Under the pieces are notes generated by a model, which worked only from the letters and a program-made list of their open reading frames with translations, did no database searches and was not told where the DNA came from. A stretch of 32,992 nucleotides of DNA from assembly GCA_003567805.1 (NCBI GenBank), contig PWYP01000141.1:1-32992 (forward strand). The letters run 5' to 3'. Position 1 is the first letter of the stretch, and every line of letters begins with the position of its first letter. A program made the position numbers and the translations under genes. This document shows, one piece after another, positions 24,890-32,992 of the stretch. Origin of the DNA: PVC group bacterium (GTDB taxonomy: Bacteria > Verrucomicrobiota > Kiritimatiellia > UBA8416).

Positions 24890-25696
24890 ATGTCCATCAC
24901 GATGCCAGACCCAACATGGATACACGCAGGCACCGCAGCCGCACAACGTGCGGGCACGATACTTGCCAATGCAAGTCAGCAAATGCGCGATACACAGCGC
25001 ATTGAAGAGCAGGGCCGTGAAACCAAAATACGAGCCGATGAAATACTGCATGAAGAAATCACAGACGCCCTCACCCCCACCGGACTTCCCGTTTTCAGCG
25101 AAGAGGGCAACATATCCTCACCCGATCCCGACCAATGGTGCTGGGTAATTGACCCGCTCGATGGGAGTGCCAACTTTCAACGCGGTTTCAGCCTATGTGC
25201 CTCCTCCATTGCTTTATGTTACGGAATGCAACCCATTTCCGGTTTTATATACGATTTGCACACCCGCGCTATGATCCAAGGAGGTGCAGGCATTCCCCAT
25301 GCAGAGGAGCTGAGATGCTCAACCACCAAAACGTTGGACAGGGCGATTCTATGCACAGGTATCCCAGCACGCCTGCAGTGGTCCAATGAAAATACGGAGC
25401 GATTCAGCAACATGTTTCGCGCATTCTATAAAATACGGATGCTTGGTTCTGCTGTGCAAGCGCTCTTACACGTGGCTACGGGAAAAGCAGACGTCTATTT
25501 TGAACAAAACATCATGTTCTGGGATGTCGCTGCAGCCTGGGCAATTGCAGAAACTGCTGGTATACAAATTTTATCCTGTCCCGGCACCCGTTCCGGCAGC
25601 CTGCAAGTGCTGGCAGCACCCAAAGATGTAATCCCGCATTGCCGCCCACTATTACTACCCGAAAGTACAGACCTGCCCGCTACCGCTACAGAATAA
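24890..25696 (+). CDS. Inositol monophosphatase family protein
   Basis: A 268-aa Mg-dependent, Li-sensitive phosphatase-superfamily enzyme (IMPase/CysQ/FBPase fold). The start at 24890 (MSITMPDPTW) is chosen because AAGGAG lies 8 nt upstream; the longest frame adds 19 unsupported residues. Metal-site motifs are present: FSEEGN with the catalytic Glu, DPLDGSANF (family DPxDGTxNF) and FWDVAAAWAIAETAG (family WDxAAG). Possible substrates are inositol phosphates, PAP or other sugar phosphates, and motif reading cannot decide. It is the first gene of a plus-strand group with the TPR lipoprotein and CvpA-like genes, 105 nt before the former. Confidence 0.88.
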   Translation: MSITMPDPTWIHAGTAAAQRAGTILANASQQMRDTQRIEEQGRETKIRADEILHEEITDALTPTGLPVFSEEGNISSPDPDQWCWVIDPLDGSANFQRGFSLCASSIALCYGMQPISGFIYDLHTRAMIQGGAGIPHAEELRCSTTKTLDRAILCTGIPARLQWSNENTERFSNMFRAFYKIRMLGSAVQALLHVATGKADVYFEQNIMFWDVAAAWAIAETAGIQILSCPGTRSGSLQVLAAPKDVIPHCRPLLLPESTDLPATATE

Positions 25697-25801
25697 CAGG
25701 AAACACACTCCAAGACAGTCTCAACCATGCACATTGATCGTTTACATTTTTCCTTTAGCAATTGTGTTGCGCCAATCTCCCGTTTGTGTATTCATACCCC
25801 C

Positions 25802-27274
25802 ATGAGAATCATTGCCCAAAACAATATACTCTTACGCGCGCCTCTTATAAGCCTGCTTGCGGGTAGCATCCTTCTATCGGCCTGTAGAAGGCAGGACCCG
25901 CAGCTACCAGCCTCTTTGCAAGTAGCAAGAGAGGCAGCTAATGCGGAAAACTGGACTGCCGCGGTCGATCACCTTATCGATGCTATAACCCTTTTTCCCA
26001 ATAGCCTGACCGCACAAGCGAACTTAGCCATGGCACAATGGCATGCAGGAAACTTGAATGATGCCATTACCTCCTTTAACCAGATTGTAAGTCGTGATGA
26101 TGTGCCCCCTGTGATCTGGAAAAGCTATGCCCAGCTACAGCTAGATGCCGGCAACCCGCAGGCAACACGTGAGATCTTGGAAAATATCGACCCGCCGACT
26201 CCCGCAACTCTAACGCTCCGCGCTATGGCCGACATAAAAATGCAAGCTTATGAACGCGCAAAATTTTCATTAGAAAATGCGGTCGAAATCGACCCCACCT
26301 ATGCCCCGGCCTGGTATAATCTTGCTCTCCTGCATCGGGAACACATCCCCAATATGGTCGAAGCCCAGATCGCTTTTCGTAACTTCAAATCATATGCGCC
26401 GCAAAATAAACGTGCGCAAGAATCGGACGCATCCTTTCTAGGGCAACCGCTCCCCGATCCCGTCTCCGCAGGCGAAGATGTACCGGCAGCCCTGCGAACG
26501 GACGACCAAAGACGTCAGGCAGCAACCATTCAAGAGCGTTTGCAGCAAGTTCGAAAGCTAACCGAACAGGGCGAAAGCGATGCAGCACTCATTCTGCTCA
26601 AGGAAACGGTTGAACAATACCCCAACTACCCGGATGCCGTATGGGCGCTGGCCCAATTCTATGACAAGGAACTTGAGATAACCAACCGTGCAGACGGCCT
26701 CTACAACACCTTCCTGCAATTATTCCCCAATGATCCTCGCGTTGAACAAATCCCCCGACGCGCACGACAGCAGCAAGCTCCCCAACGCCCCCGAGGAGAC
26801 AATGCCGTACGCCAAGCCTTACTCTTTCAACAAGGGATCGAACACTACAACCGCCAAGAGTGGGATGCCTCCATAACAGCCTTTCGGCGCGTCTTGACAA
26901 TTGCGCCACAAGATGCCGGCGCTGCATTTAACCTAGGCTTGGCCTATCACAAAACTGGCGACCTCGATGCCGCAGCAGCAGCATTTCGGCAAGCTCTCGA
27001 CAATGAACCCGACATGGTAAAATCCTTATATATGCTCGGACTTACGGAACGTGACCGCAACAATAATCCCGAAGCTCTTCATCTATTAAACCGGGTCATA
27101 CGGATGCAACCCGATTTTACCAAAGCCCATCAGGTACTGGGACGGATCTATTTACGCGAAGGCCGTCCCGATATGACCGCTATTCACTTTGAGCGTATCA
27201 TTGAAATCGACGCACAAACGGATGAGGCAAGGCGCGCGCGCGAATGGCTCGAACGACAACAGCCCCCCCGCTAA
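25802..27274 (+). CDS. TPR-repeat lipoprotein
   Basis: A 490-aa exported lipoprotein with tetratricopeptide repeats. ATG 25802 gives a standard signal with lipobox LLSAC (cysteine about residue 28); an ATG at 25727 would prolong the N-terminus to 53 residues before that cysteine, which is unusual. Neither start has a strong Shine-Dalgarno. TPR-like helices occupy about 35-200 (WTAAVDHLIDAI, WYNLALLHRE) and, after a charged linker, 240-490, with clear repeats GAAFNLGLAYHKTGDLDAAA and YLREGRPDMTAIHFERIIEI. Such proteins act as scaffolds for envelope complexes; the partner is unknown. The CvpA-like gene follows after 24 nt. Confidence 0.85.
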   Translation: MRIIAQNNILLRAPLISLLAGSILLSACRRQDPQLPASLQVAREAANAENWTAAVDHLIDAITLFPNSLTAQANLAMAQWHAGNLNDAITSFNQIVSRDDVPPVIWKSYAQLQLDAGNPQATREILENIDPPTPATLTLRAMADIKMQAYERAKFSLENAVEIDPTYAPAWYNLALLHREHIPNMVEAQIAFRNFKSYAPQNKRAQESDASFLGQPLPDPVSAGEDVPAALRTDDQRRQAATIQERLQQVRKLTEQGESDAALILLKETVEQYPNYPDAVWALAQFYDKELEITNRADGLYNTFLQLFPNDPRVEQIPRRARQQQAPQRPRGDNAVRQALLFQQGIEHYNRQEWDASITAFRRVLTIAPQDAGAAFNLGLAYHKTGDLDAAAAAFRQALDNEPDMVKSLYMLGLTERDRNNNPEALHLLNRVIRMQPDFTKAHQVLGRIYLREGRPDMTAIHFERIIEIDAQTDEARRAREWLERQQPPR

Positions 27275-27298
27275 CAATTTCGAACCTTCAGGATCACT

Positions 27299-27862
27299 AT
27301 GCTACCCGGTAATTTCACCATTGTGGATTTGATCGCATCGATTGTCATTATCATCGGTGGCGTGCAAGGGCTTATCAGGGGACTCTCCGGGGAAATGGCG
27401 CACTTGCTCGGAGCCATTTGTGCTTTTGTTGGTGGAGCCCTCCTCCACGAACCCGTGGGAAATTGGATCGCCACATATACACGCTTAGATGATCAAGGAG
27501 GGCGTATCTTGACATATATTGTTACAGTAATCCTTTTTCTTATTCTGTGGGCCTGTTTCCGCAGAATCATCAAAAAGCTCCTCCAACTGGTTGTAACGGT
27601 TGGTTTTGACAAAACTGCCGGGGTTCCCGCTGGTATGCTGCGTATGGCAGCGATTGTAGGCATCGTGTTCATCGCCATCCATATCTGGCAAGCCCCCTTT
27701 CAGGAACATGTCGGCGAAGAATCTTTCTTCGGACGTCAGGCAATTAAGCTCGTACCGGCCGTACAAAGGCAACTCGATGCGCACAACCTAAACCTACAAC
27801 GGGAGAACAGGGCAGAAGAAAGAATCGGGCCCCAACATCACGAAGAGGAAGTAGAACCATGA
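27299..27862 (+). CDS. CvpA-family membrane protein
   Basis: A 187-aa inner-membrane protein. Four hydrophobic helices are visible (about 8-26, 32-50, 70-90, 110-128). The N-terminus FTIVDLIASIVIIIGGVQGL followed by IRGLSGEMAHLLGAI matches the CvpA/colicin V production family, which begins with a D-x(n)-G-x-x-RG pattern. The C-terminal 50 residues are a charged tail ending HHEEEVEP. In enterobacteria CvpA is linked to colicin V secretion and envelope or bile stress, but its activity is unresolved. Its stop overlaps the next start by 4 nt (ATGA), indicating translational coupling. Confidence 0.82.
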   Translation: MLPGNFTIVDLIASIVIIIGGVQGLIRGLSGEMAHLLGAICAFVGGALLHEPVGNWIATYTRLDDQGGRILTYIVTVILFLILWACFRRIIKKLLQLVVTVGFDKTAGVPAGMLRMAAIVGIVFIAIHIWQAPFQEHVGEESFFGRQAIKLVPAVQRQLDAHNLNLQRENRAEERIGPQHHEEEVEP

Positions 27863-28281
27863 ATACAACCACCATGTCTCCCGATCTGCAATCAAGCCTC
27901 ATCTGCGATGACGTCCGCCAGGAACGCAGTGGCAAGTTTATCTTGATTGGCCTCTTCGACGCGATTGCGCTGCCCCGCTATCCCGCCACCTTTCAGCGCC
28001 TTTGCATTGTCAATCGCTGGTGCTGTGGAGAAGGAACCTTCGTACAGCACAGCCGCTTACTAGCCCCCGACCAGATCAAAACCGTCGCCGAAAGCAAACC
28101 CGTCAACGTGAAGCTTCCCGACACACAAGCAACCGCCACCTGTATCGAGTTTTTTCTCAACGTCCGCTTTGATGCCCCCGGTACATACTGGATCGAAATC
28201 ATGCTGGAAAACCAGCTCAAGCTCCGCTATCCCCTGCGAGCCGCCATCGTCAAGCAGCCCCCCCAGCAGTCTCATCCATAA
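27859..28281 (+). CDS. DUF6941-like protein
   Basis: A 140-aa soluble protein of unknown function. The N-terminal block SSLICDDVRQERSGKFILIG with LFDAI resembles the small family named DUF6941, which has the same CDDVR...GK..LIG pattern and is probably an all-beta domain. No signal peptide or membrane helix is seen. Its ATG overlaps the CvpA stop (ATGA), so it is coupled to the membrane protein. Its last 32 nt overlap the 3' end of dnaG on the other strand. The family assignment is from memory of the motif and is only moderately sure. Confidence 0.62.
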   Translation: MNTTTMSPDLQSSLICDDVRQERSGKFILIGLFDAIALPRYPATFQRLCIVNRWCCGEGTFVQHSRLLAPDQIKTVAESKPVNVKLPDTQATATCIEFFLNVRFDAPGTYWIEIMLENQLKLRYPLRAAIVKQPPQQSHP

Positions 28282-30148
28282 CCGCAAGCTCGGTGGCAAT
28301 CACATCCTGCCCCGTATCCCAATGCCGCAAGTAAGACAAAGAGTGCCGAATTTCATTTTGCCGCACAAAAGCATCCTGATCATCAGAACCACGTGCCTTC
28401 AACTGCCGCAGCTCCACCTCAAAATGCTGTTTCCATATTCGTAATATCGTATCTTGCAAAGAAATCAGCAGTTGTTCACCCGTACAAATCGAAGGCTGTC
28501 TCCGCAGACGCTCCAAAAGACGCATCGCATGCTCAAAGACCTCTTCCTGGCCAGCAGAGACCTGCACAGCATCAATATCCACCCCTTGCTCATCCGCCAG
28601 TTGAAAAAGCTGGTAAAGCATGCGGCAAACCGGATGGACAAAAACGGTGGGCACCAAAAAGGAATGCACGCACGCCCATGCTTGACCTCCACCATGCACC
28701 AATCCATGCAGCAAATTACGTTCCGCTGCCGGTATTCCAGGCGATTTGTTTCCTGTAGATTTTGTTTCACCTCTCAACACAGGAGATGTATCAGCCCGTT
28801 CCTGCTGGCTAACCTGCCGACTGCGAGCCTCCTTCTGGATTTTCTCCATTTTTTGTAAATCTTCCTCCAACGCGGCTTCCGTCAATGCCAACAGCCCAGC
28901 CGCTTCCCGCAAAAGATAAGACCGCTGTACGGCAACCGGTGTGCAAACGATCGTTTCCAGCACAGCCTTGGCCGCACGCGTGGTTTCAGCAATCCCTCCG
29001 CCATCCTGCCTTCCCGCCCCCATGGCATGCACCTGAAACGCAACCGTCGATACGGCCCCTTCCAACAATACCGCAAATGCCTCCGGCCCCTCACGCAGCA
29101 AAAAACTGTCGGGATCCTCTCCTGCAGGCAAAACAGCGACACGTACAATCATACCCGATCGCATCAACGCCTGTGCCGTCTTTAAGGCTGCAGCCTGTCC
29201 AGCCCCATCTGCATCATAAACCAGTACGGCACTATCAGCATATCGCTTCAAAATACTCACATGCTCTTCGGTAAACGCCGTACCCTGCGCCGCCACAGCC
29301 GCTGTGAACCCTTGCTGATGACAGCGAATCACATCAACCTGTCCCTCGACGACAATCGCCTCACGTCCCTCTTCTCGTAAAATTGCCTGCCGCGCCAAAT
29401 CTAGCCCAAACAGAATACGACCCTTATGAAACAAAGGGGTTTCCGGACTATTTACATATTTGGGTTGATCTGTGTCCTTCTGCAGGTATCGACCGCTAAA
29501 TGCCACCACGCGCCCCTGCACATCGCGAATCGGGAACATGAGCCGGTCACGAAATCGGTCATAATAACGATCCTTCTCCCGATGATACAAAGCCAGCCCG
29601 GCCTCCACCATCTCATCAGCCGTATAGCCATGCTTCTCTCCCCAACGCAGGGCACGATCCCAGCCCGCCGGTGCATACCCGATGCCAAATGTTTCGGCCG
29701 CATCCCCATGCAACACTCGTTCCTCTATATAGGAACGCGCCTGAGCACCACCGGCATAATCCGTTAAGCACCGCCGATAAAATCCAGCGATCCCCTCATG
29801 AATGGCCAATAATTTGCGACGGTGGGCAGCTTGTCCGCCATCATCATCAACCGCTTCAATCGTGACTCCGGCTCGATCCGCCAACAGCCGTACCGCCGCC
29901 ATGAAATCCAACCCCTGATGCTTCATGACGAACGAAATAACATCTCCCCCTTCGCCGCAGCCAAAGCATTTAAAAATCTGCATATTGGGGTTAACATTAA
30001 ACGATGGCGTCTTCTCCCGATGAAAAGGGCAGCACGCCTTATACGTTGCACCACTACGCTTGAGAGGAAGATACCCTTGAATCACCTCGACAATGTCGTT
30101 ACGGAAACGAATCTCCTCCAACACACGATCTGGTACAAAACCTGCCAT
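28250..30148 (-). CDS. dnaG: DNA primase
   Basis: DnaG primase, 632 aa, which makes RNA primers at the replication fork. The N-terminal zinc-binding domain has Cys40, His43 (CPFH), Cys61 and Cys64 (CFGC). The catalytic core follows (GYAPAGWDRALRW, DRLMFPIRDVQGRVVAFSGR). The TOPRIM part has VEGQVDVI (Glu268; most primases have EGYMDV), DADGAG (312-317) and DPDSFL (345-350). The C-terminal helicase-interaction domain begins after a Gln/Lys/Ser linker near 430-470. It starts 1 nt after the plsC-like stop, so it is translationally coupled in a der-plsC-dnaG operon rather than next to rpoD as in many bacteria. Confidence 0.96.
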   Translation of the reverse strand: MAGFVPDRVLEEIRFRNDIVEVIQGYLPLKRSGATYKACCPFHREKTPSFNVNPNMQIFKCFGCGEGGDVISFVMKHQGLDFMAAVRLLADRAGVTIEAVDDDGGQAAHRRKLLAIHEGIAGFYRRCLTDYAGGAQARSYIEERVLHGDAAETFGIGYAPAGWDRALRWGEKHGYTADEMVEAGLALYHREKDRYYDRFRDRLMFPIRDVQGRVVAFSGRYLQKDTDQPKYVNSPETPLFHKGRILFGLDLARQAILREEGREAIVVEGQVDVIRCHQQGFTAAVAAQGTAFTEEHVSILKRYADSAVLVYDADGAGQAAALKTAQALMRSGMIVRVAVLPAGEDPDSFLLREGPEAFAVLLEGAVSTVAFQVHAMGAGRQDGGGIAETTRAAKAVLETIVCTPVAVQRSYLLREAAGLLALTEAALEEDLQKMEKIQKEARSRQVSQQERADTSPVLRGETKSTGNKSPGIPAAERNLLHGLVHGGGQAWACVHSFLVPTVFVHPVCRMLYQLFQLADEQGVDIDAVQVSAGQEEVFEHAMRLLERLRRQPSICTGEQLLISLQDTILRIWKQHFEVELRQLKARGSDDQDAFVRQNEIRHSLSYLRHWDTGQDVIATELAVMDETAGGAA

Positions 30149-30149
30149 C

Positions 30150-30968
30150 CTATTCCTCTACCAAGCCACCCCAACGAAGGTACTGCTTTTTGATAAACCG
30201 CAAAATAGCGTCTTGTTGCTCACGCCCATTACCCTCTACGTCCATCGGTGCGCCAAAGGCAAAATGAACACTGCGTTCCCGATGAATTTTCCCCACATCT
30301 TTGACCCATTTCCCCAATGACTGGAAGTCCGTCTTCAGGGCTAACGGCACGACCGGAACATGGGCTCGCTTCGCCAGCTTTACCGCAACCGAATTAAACT
30401 GGCTCGGACGAAAAACCGGATTACGCGTAGATTGAGGAAAAACCACAATCGACCGACCATCACCCAATACTGATTGCCCTTCCTCCATTAGAATCTTCAT
30501 ATCCTCGCGCGGATTATCCCGCGTCACCACAATCGGGCGCACGCCAAGCATCACAGAGCGGAACAACGGCACATGCATCAAACTCTCCTTCACCACAAAG
30601 GTCATGTGCGTAAAAGGCAGGACCATCGCTGGAATCATAATCGTTTCCAGCATGCTCATGTGATTGGCCACGATGACGGCAGGGCCCTCCAATGCGTCCA
30701 GATGCTCTAAACCCGACACTTCAATACTGCCCCCGCATCCTTCAACGGCACGCCACATATCCAACGAAAGATCCTGCCAGTTCTCACGATTGTATTGACT
30801 GGCGCGATACAGACGCCCACCGCGCAAAACAAGGGCCAGGAAGCGACGATAAAACCAAAAATCCCTGCGCCCCAACAAACGATCCCCGATGCGTTTTTGC
30901 ACCACATCCGGTGTCTGATACTTGTGTCGGGTACGTAGCGTCTGCAAAAAGTCCTGTGTATCAATCAT
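30150..30968 (-). CDS. 1-acyl-glycerol-3-phosphate acyltransferase-like protein (PlsC family)
   Basis: A 272-aa membrane-associated LPLAT acyltransferase. The start MIDTQDFLQ at 30966-30968 is chosen: it overlaps the der stop by 8 nt and has a G-rich Shine-Dalgarno AGGGGGA. The longer frame lies inside der. Motif I is NHMSMLE (H-x4-E instead of the common H-x4-D) and motif III is FPQSTRNP instead of FPEGTR, followed by FNSVAVKLAKRAHVPVVPLA and LKTD. I recall a subfamily with FPQ[SA]TR plus FNS-x-x-VKLA, so this looks like a regular variant rather than decay. The acceptor lipid is uncertain. Confidence 0.85.
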   Translation of the reverse strand: MIDTQDFLQTLRTRHKYQTPDVVQKRIGDRLLGRRDFWFYRRFLALVLRGGRLYRASQYNRENWQDLSLDMWRAVEGCGGSIEVSGLEHLDALEGPAVIVANHMSMLETIMIPAMVLPFTHMTFVVKESLMHVPLFRSVMLGVRPIVVTRDNPREDMKILMEEGQSVLGDGRSIVVFPQSTRNPVFRPSQFNSVAVKLAKRAHVPVVPLALKTDFQSLGKWVKDVGKIHRERSVHFAFGAPMDVEGNGREQQDAILRFIKKQYLRWGGLVEE

Positions 30969-32346
30969 GCTGTCCCCCTTTACTGCCACGCACATCATCC
31001 TTGCGGCTACTCCGCGCCCTGAACTGCAGCACCACCGGGGCCCCCTCCAAACCAAACTCTTCCCGCAAACGACGAATAAGATACGTTTCATACGCGGATT
31101 GCACCAAATCAGGCCGATTCACAAAAATTCGGATTCGCACCGGATCCCGCCCCACTTGGGTAGCATAGTATAATTTCAACCGCCGTCCACCTCTTGCCGC
31201 AGGGGCAGCCTCCTGATATGCACGGTGCAACGTTCGATTCAAAATACCCGTTGGCAGCATACCCGTAACCTGTCCGGCAACATGGTCAATCGCCTCAATC
31301 GTCCGGCGAATATTGTAACCACTCTCGGCAGACGCAAAAATCACAGGGCAATGTCCCATAAAAGGCAACGTTTGCACCAATGCCGGACCATACTGCCGCT
31401 GCGTGACCTTGTCTTGGGCCAAATCCCACTTATTCACCAAAATCACGCAACCGCGATGATATTCCTGCACCAGCGCGGCAATACGCTTATCAAAAGCCGT
31501 AGGTCCCTGCACCGCATCCAGAATCAACACCACAACTCCCGCACGCCGAATGCTCTGCTCAGCCTTGGATAGACTGAATCTTTCCACCGCCGTATCCACT
31601 TTACCACGACGACGCATCCCCGCCGTATCCACCAGCAGATAATGTCGTGCCTGTGCTCCATGCCCAACCGTAAAAGGAATTTCAACACTGTCCCGTGTCG
31701 TGCCTGCCACATTCGAAACCAATACACGATCACTCCGCAAAAGCCGATTGATATACGAAGATTTACCCACATTCGGACGCCCCGCAATCACCACCCGCAA
31801 GGGCGCATCTATCGTAACATTTTCTTCCTCTGGCAATGCGGGCAACACCGCATCCATTAAAGGTTCGATCCCTCGACGTTGCATGGCAGAAACCGGAAAC
31901 ACCTCAAATCCGAGTCGACTGAACTCAGCAGCGCCGCCCTCATGAATAGCTGCATCCGTTTTGTTTGCGGCAACGACAACCTTGCACCCACTATTACGCA
32001 ATACACTTGCCACCGCCTCATCCATGGGATGTAACCCCGACTGCACATCCACCACCAGAATCACAACCGCCGCATCTTCTAAGGCCGCCTCCGTCTGTTG
32101 CCGAATGCCATTTTCAAAAGGATCTACCGCACCCTTATCCAGCGTCTCGTGGATACCCCCCGTATCACACAGCAAAAAGCGGTCATTACCCCAGCTCGCT
32201 TCACGTAAAATCCGGTCCCGCGTAACCCCACTTTCCGCATGCACGATTGCGATTCGTTTGCCCGCAATCCGATTGAAAAGTGCTGACTTCCCGACATTCG
32301 GGCGTCCCGCAATTACCACCATTCTTCGTTTTTCGGAATCACCCAT
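30961..32346 (-). CDS. der: GTPase Der (EngA), ribosome assembly
   Basis: Der/EngA, 461 aa, essential for 50S subunit maturation; it has two tandem G domains and a KH-like C-terminal domain. Domain 1 has GRPNVGKS (about 14-21), DTGG and NKTD. Domain 2 has a second GRPNVGKS, DTAGMRRRGKVD and NKWD. The KH-like tail includes LKLYYATQVGRDPVRIRIFVN. All G motifs are intact. The downstream plsC-like gene overlaps its stop by 8 nt. Upstream is a 313-bp spacer towards the divergent DUF3127-type gene; I see no convincing promoter there. Confidence 0.96.
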   Translation of the reverse strand: MGDSEKRRMVVIAGRPNVGKSALFNRIAGKRIAIVHAESGVTRDRILREASWGNDRFLLCDTGGIHETLDKGAVDPFENGIRQQTEAALEDAAVVILVVDVQSGLHPMDEAVASVLRNSGCKVVVAANKTDAAIHEGGAAEFSRLGFEVFPVSAMQRRGIEPLMDAVLPALPEEENVTIDAPLRVVIAGRPNVGKSSYINRLLRSDRVLVSNVAGTTRDSVEIPFTVGHGAQARHYLLVDTAGMRRRGKVDTAVERFSLSKAEQSIRRAGVVVLILDAVQGPTAFDKRIAALVQEYHRGCVILVNKWDLAQDKVTQRQYGPALVQTLPFMGHCPVIFASAESGYNIRRTIEAIDHVAGQVTGMLPTGILNRTLHRAYQEAAPAARGGRRLKLYYATQVGRDPVRIRIFVNRPDLVQSAYETYLIRRLREEFGLEGAPVVLQFRARSSRKDDVRGSKGGQHD

Positions 32347-32659
32347 TATGTTCCCATCCCCGTTCTGTCAAAAATTCTACCCCAGAGGCTAATCTACAAC
32401 TGATCAACCAGTTACACCAAATCATCTATTCTTCCCTAGCATAATAATACGAGCACAGTCATAGAAACACTGACACCTAATCCCTGATCCCTAGCGCCTA
32501 CCCTGTGGAACCTTATTCCACGGGGCCTAACAACTAATCCCTGCAATTGCAACTTGCACGTCTGGCAGTTTCTCGATAAGAACCTAAAACGTCAAACTTT
32601 TAGCAAGATCTTCAAAGAAAAACCAAAACGAACAGAATAACAGAAATAAAGGTGTCATC
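32347..32659. other. Divergent intergenic region with one hairpin
   Basis: This 313-bp spacer between der and the DUF3127-type gene contains no credible gene. It holds a 10-bp hairpin at 32500-32524 (described separately), preceded by repeats of ATCCCT (for example TAATCCCTGATCCCTAG near 32478-32494) and followed by another TAATCCCT. No clear -35/-10 pair was found for either gene. Confidence 0.5.
32500..32524. repeat. Intergenic inverted repeat (stem-loop)
   Basis: CCCTGTGGAA (32500-32509) and TTCCACGGGG (32515-32524) pair over 10 bp with one T-G wobble around loop CCTTA. No T run follows on either strand, so it is not an obvious terminator. With the flanking ATCCCT repeats it could be a member of a dispersed intergenic repeat family, which cannot be tested with one copy. 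Confidence 0.5.
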
Positions 32660-32992
32660 ATGCCAGCTTATGAAATGGAAGGAACCATCAAACTCCTGGA
32701 AGAAGCCCAAACATTTAATAGCGGATTCACAAAACGGGAATTCGTCATTACGACCGATGACGACCGCTACCCGCAAAGCATCAAATTTGAGTGCGTCAAA
32801 GACCGGATCACGCAACTCGACGGACTCGAACCCGGCCAACGCGTCAAAGTCTCATTCGATATTCGCGGCAACGAATATAACGGCAGACACTTTGTAAACC
32901 TCACGGCCTGGAAAGTCGAAACGGCCTCAGCCGCAAGCGCCCCACCCATTGCCGATGAACCACCCTTCGAAGATGACTTCCCCGCTGAAATC
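32660..32992 (+). CDS. DUF3127-type OB-fold protein (3' end outside window)
   Basis: The first 111 codons of a protein starting ATG 32660 and still open at the window edge. AAAGG lies upstream of the ATG. Residues 4-90 match the DUF3127 pattern, an OB-fold-like domain: a first strand YEMEGTIKLL, then FTKREFVITTDD, YPQSIKFEC, GQRVKVSFDIRGNEYNGR and FVNLTAWKVE. The family is related in appearance to single-stranded-DNA-binding proteins and is often hypothetical. After it comes a low-complexity linker and an acidic PPFEDDFPAEI segment reminiscent of SSB C-terminal tips. The function is inferred only from fold resemblance. Confidence 0.75.
   Translation, partial: MPAYEMEGTIKLLEEAQTFNSGFTKREFVITTDDDRYPQSIKFECVKDRITQLDGLEPGQRVKVSFDIRGNEYNGRHFVNLTAWKVETASAASAPPIADEPPFEDDFPAEI

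Noticed and set aside
1..32992. CRISPR array, insertion sequence, prophage or toxin-antitoxin pair
   Set aside because: No regularly spaced direct repeats, transposase motifs, terminal inverted repeats, integrase or paired small toxin genes were seen; the gene content is housekeeping and metabolic.

Overview
The window reads as a chromosomal segment from a Gram-negative bacterium of the PVC superphylum, possibly Kiritimatiellota or Lentisphaerota. The main clue is EF-Tu, whose switch I segment (RDATKILTI where most bacteria have RGITI) resembles the form I associate with planctomycete/verrucomicrobial EF-Tu. Outer-membrane proteins, a lipoprotein signal and a 2[4Fe-4S] ferredoxin fit a Gram-negative, probably anaerobic or low-oxygen lifestyle. 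The lineage call is an inference from motifs; no search was run.

Layout. (1) Positions 1-13772, all on the minus strand, are a classic translation/transcription supercluster read right to left: tRNA-Thr, tuf, rpmG, tRNA-Trp, secE, nusG, rplK, rplA, rplJ, rplL, rpoB, rpoC, rpsL, rpsG (cut by the window edge). (2) Positions 13950-17546, minus strand, hold independent housekeeping genes: a radical SAM protein, a small ferredoxin with its own promoter and terminator, a metallophosphoesterase with a good promoter, and a beta-phosphoglucomutase fused to a CBM9-like sugar-binding domain. (3) Positions 17643-22317 form a nitrogen module: minus-strand amt - glnK - outer-membrane porin behind a sigma-54 promoter, facing a divergent NifA-like sigma-54 activator. 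The activator is followed 15 nt later by a gene for an unusual GYF-GYF-coiled coil-TM-OmpA protein. (4) Positions 23887-24698, minus strand: a YchJ-like SEC-C protein and a small unknown. (5) Positions 24890-28281, plus strand: inositol-monophosphatase family enzyme, TPR lipoprotein, CvpA-like membrane protein and a DUF6941-like protein. (6) Positions 28250-32346, minus strand: a tightly coupled der - plsC-like - dnaG operon that converges on and overlaps the previous one. (7) After a 313-bp divergent spacer, a DUF3127-type OB-fold gene runs off the right edge.

The most interesting points are the self-contained nitrogen module (sigma-54 promoter, adjacent NifA-like activator, a P-II protein without the Tyr51 uridylylation site, a porin in the same operon, hairpins between cistrons), the GYF/OmpA protein linked to the activator, the phosphoglucomutase-CBM9 fusion, and an EF-Tu whose guanine-specificity motif reads NKVN instead of NKxD. 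I saw no transposon, prophage, CRISPR array or defence island. Several gene starts were moved inward from the longest open frame because a Shine-Dalgarno sequence and family alignment support the shorter form.
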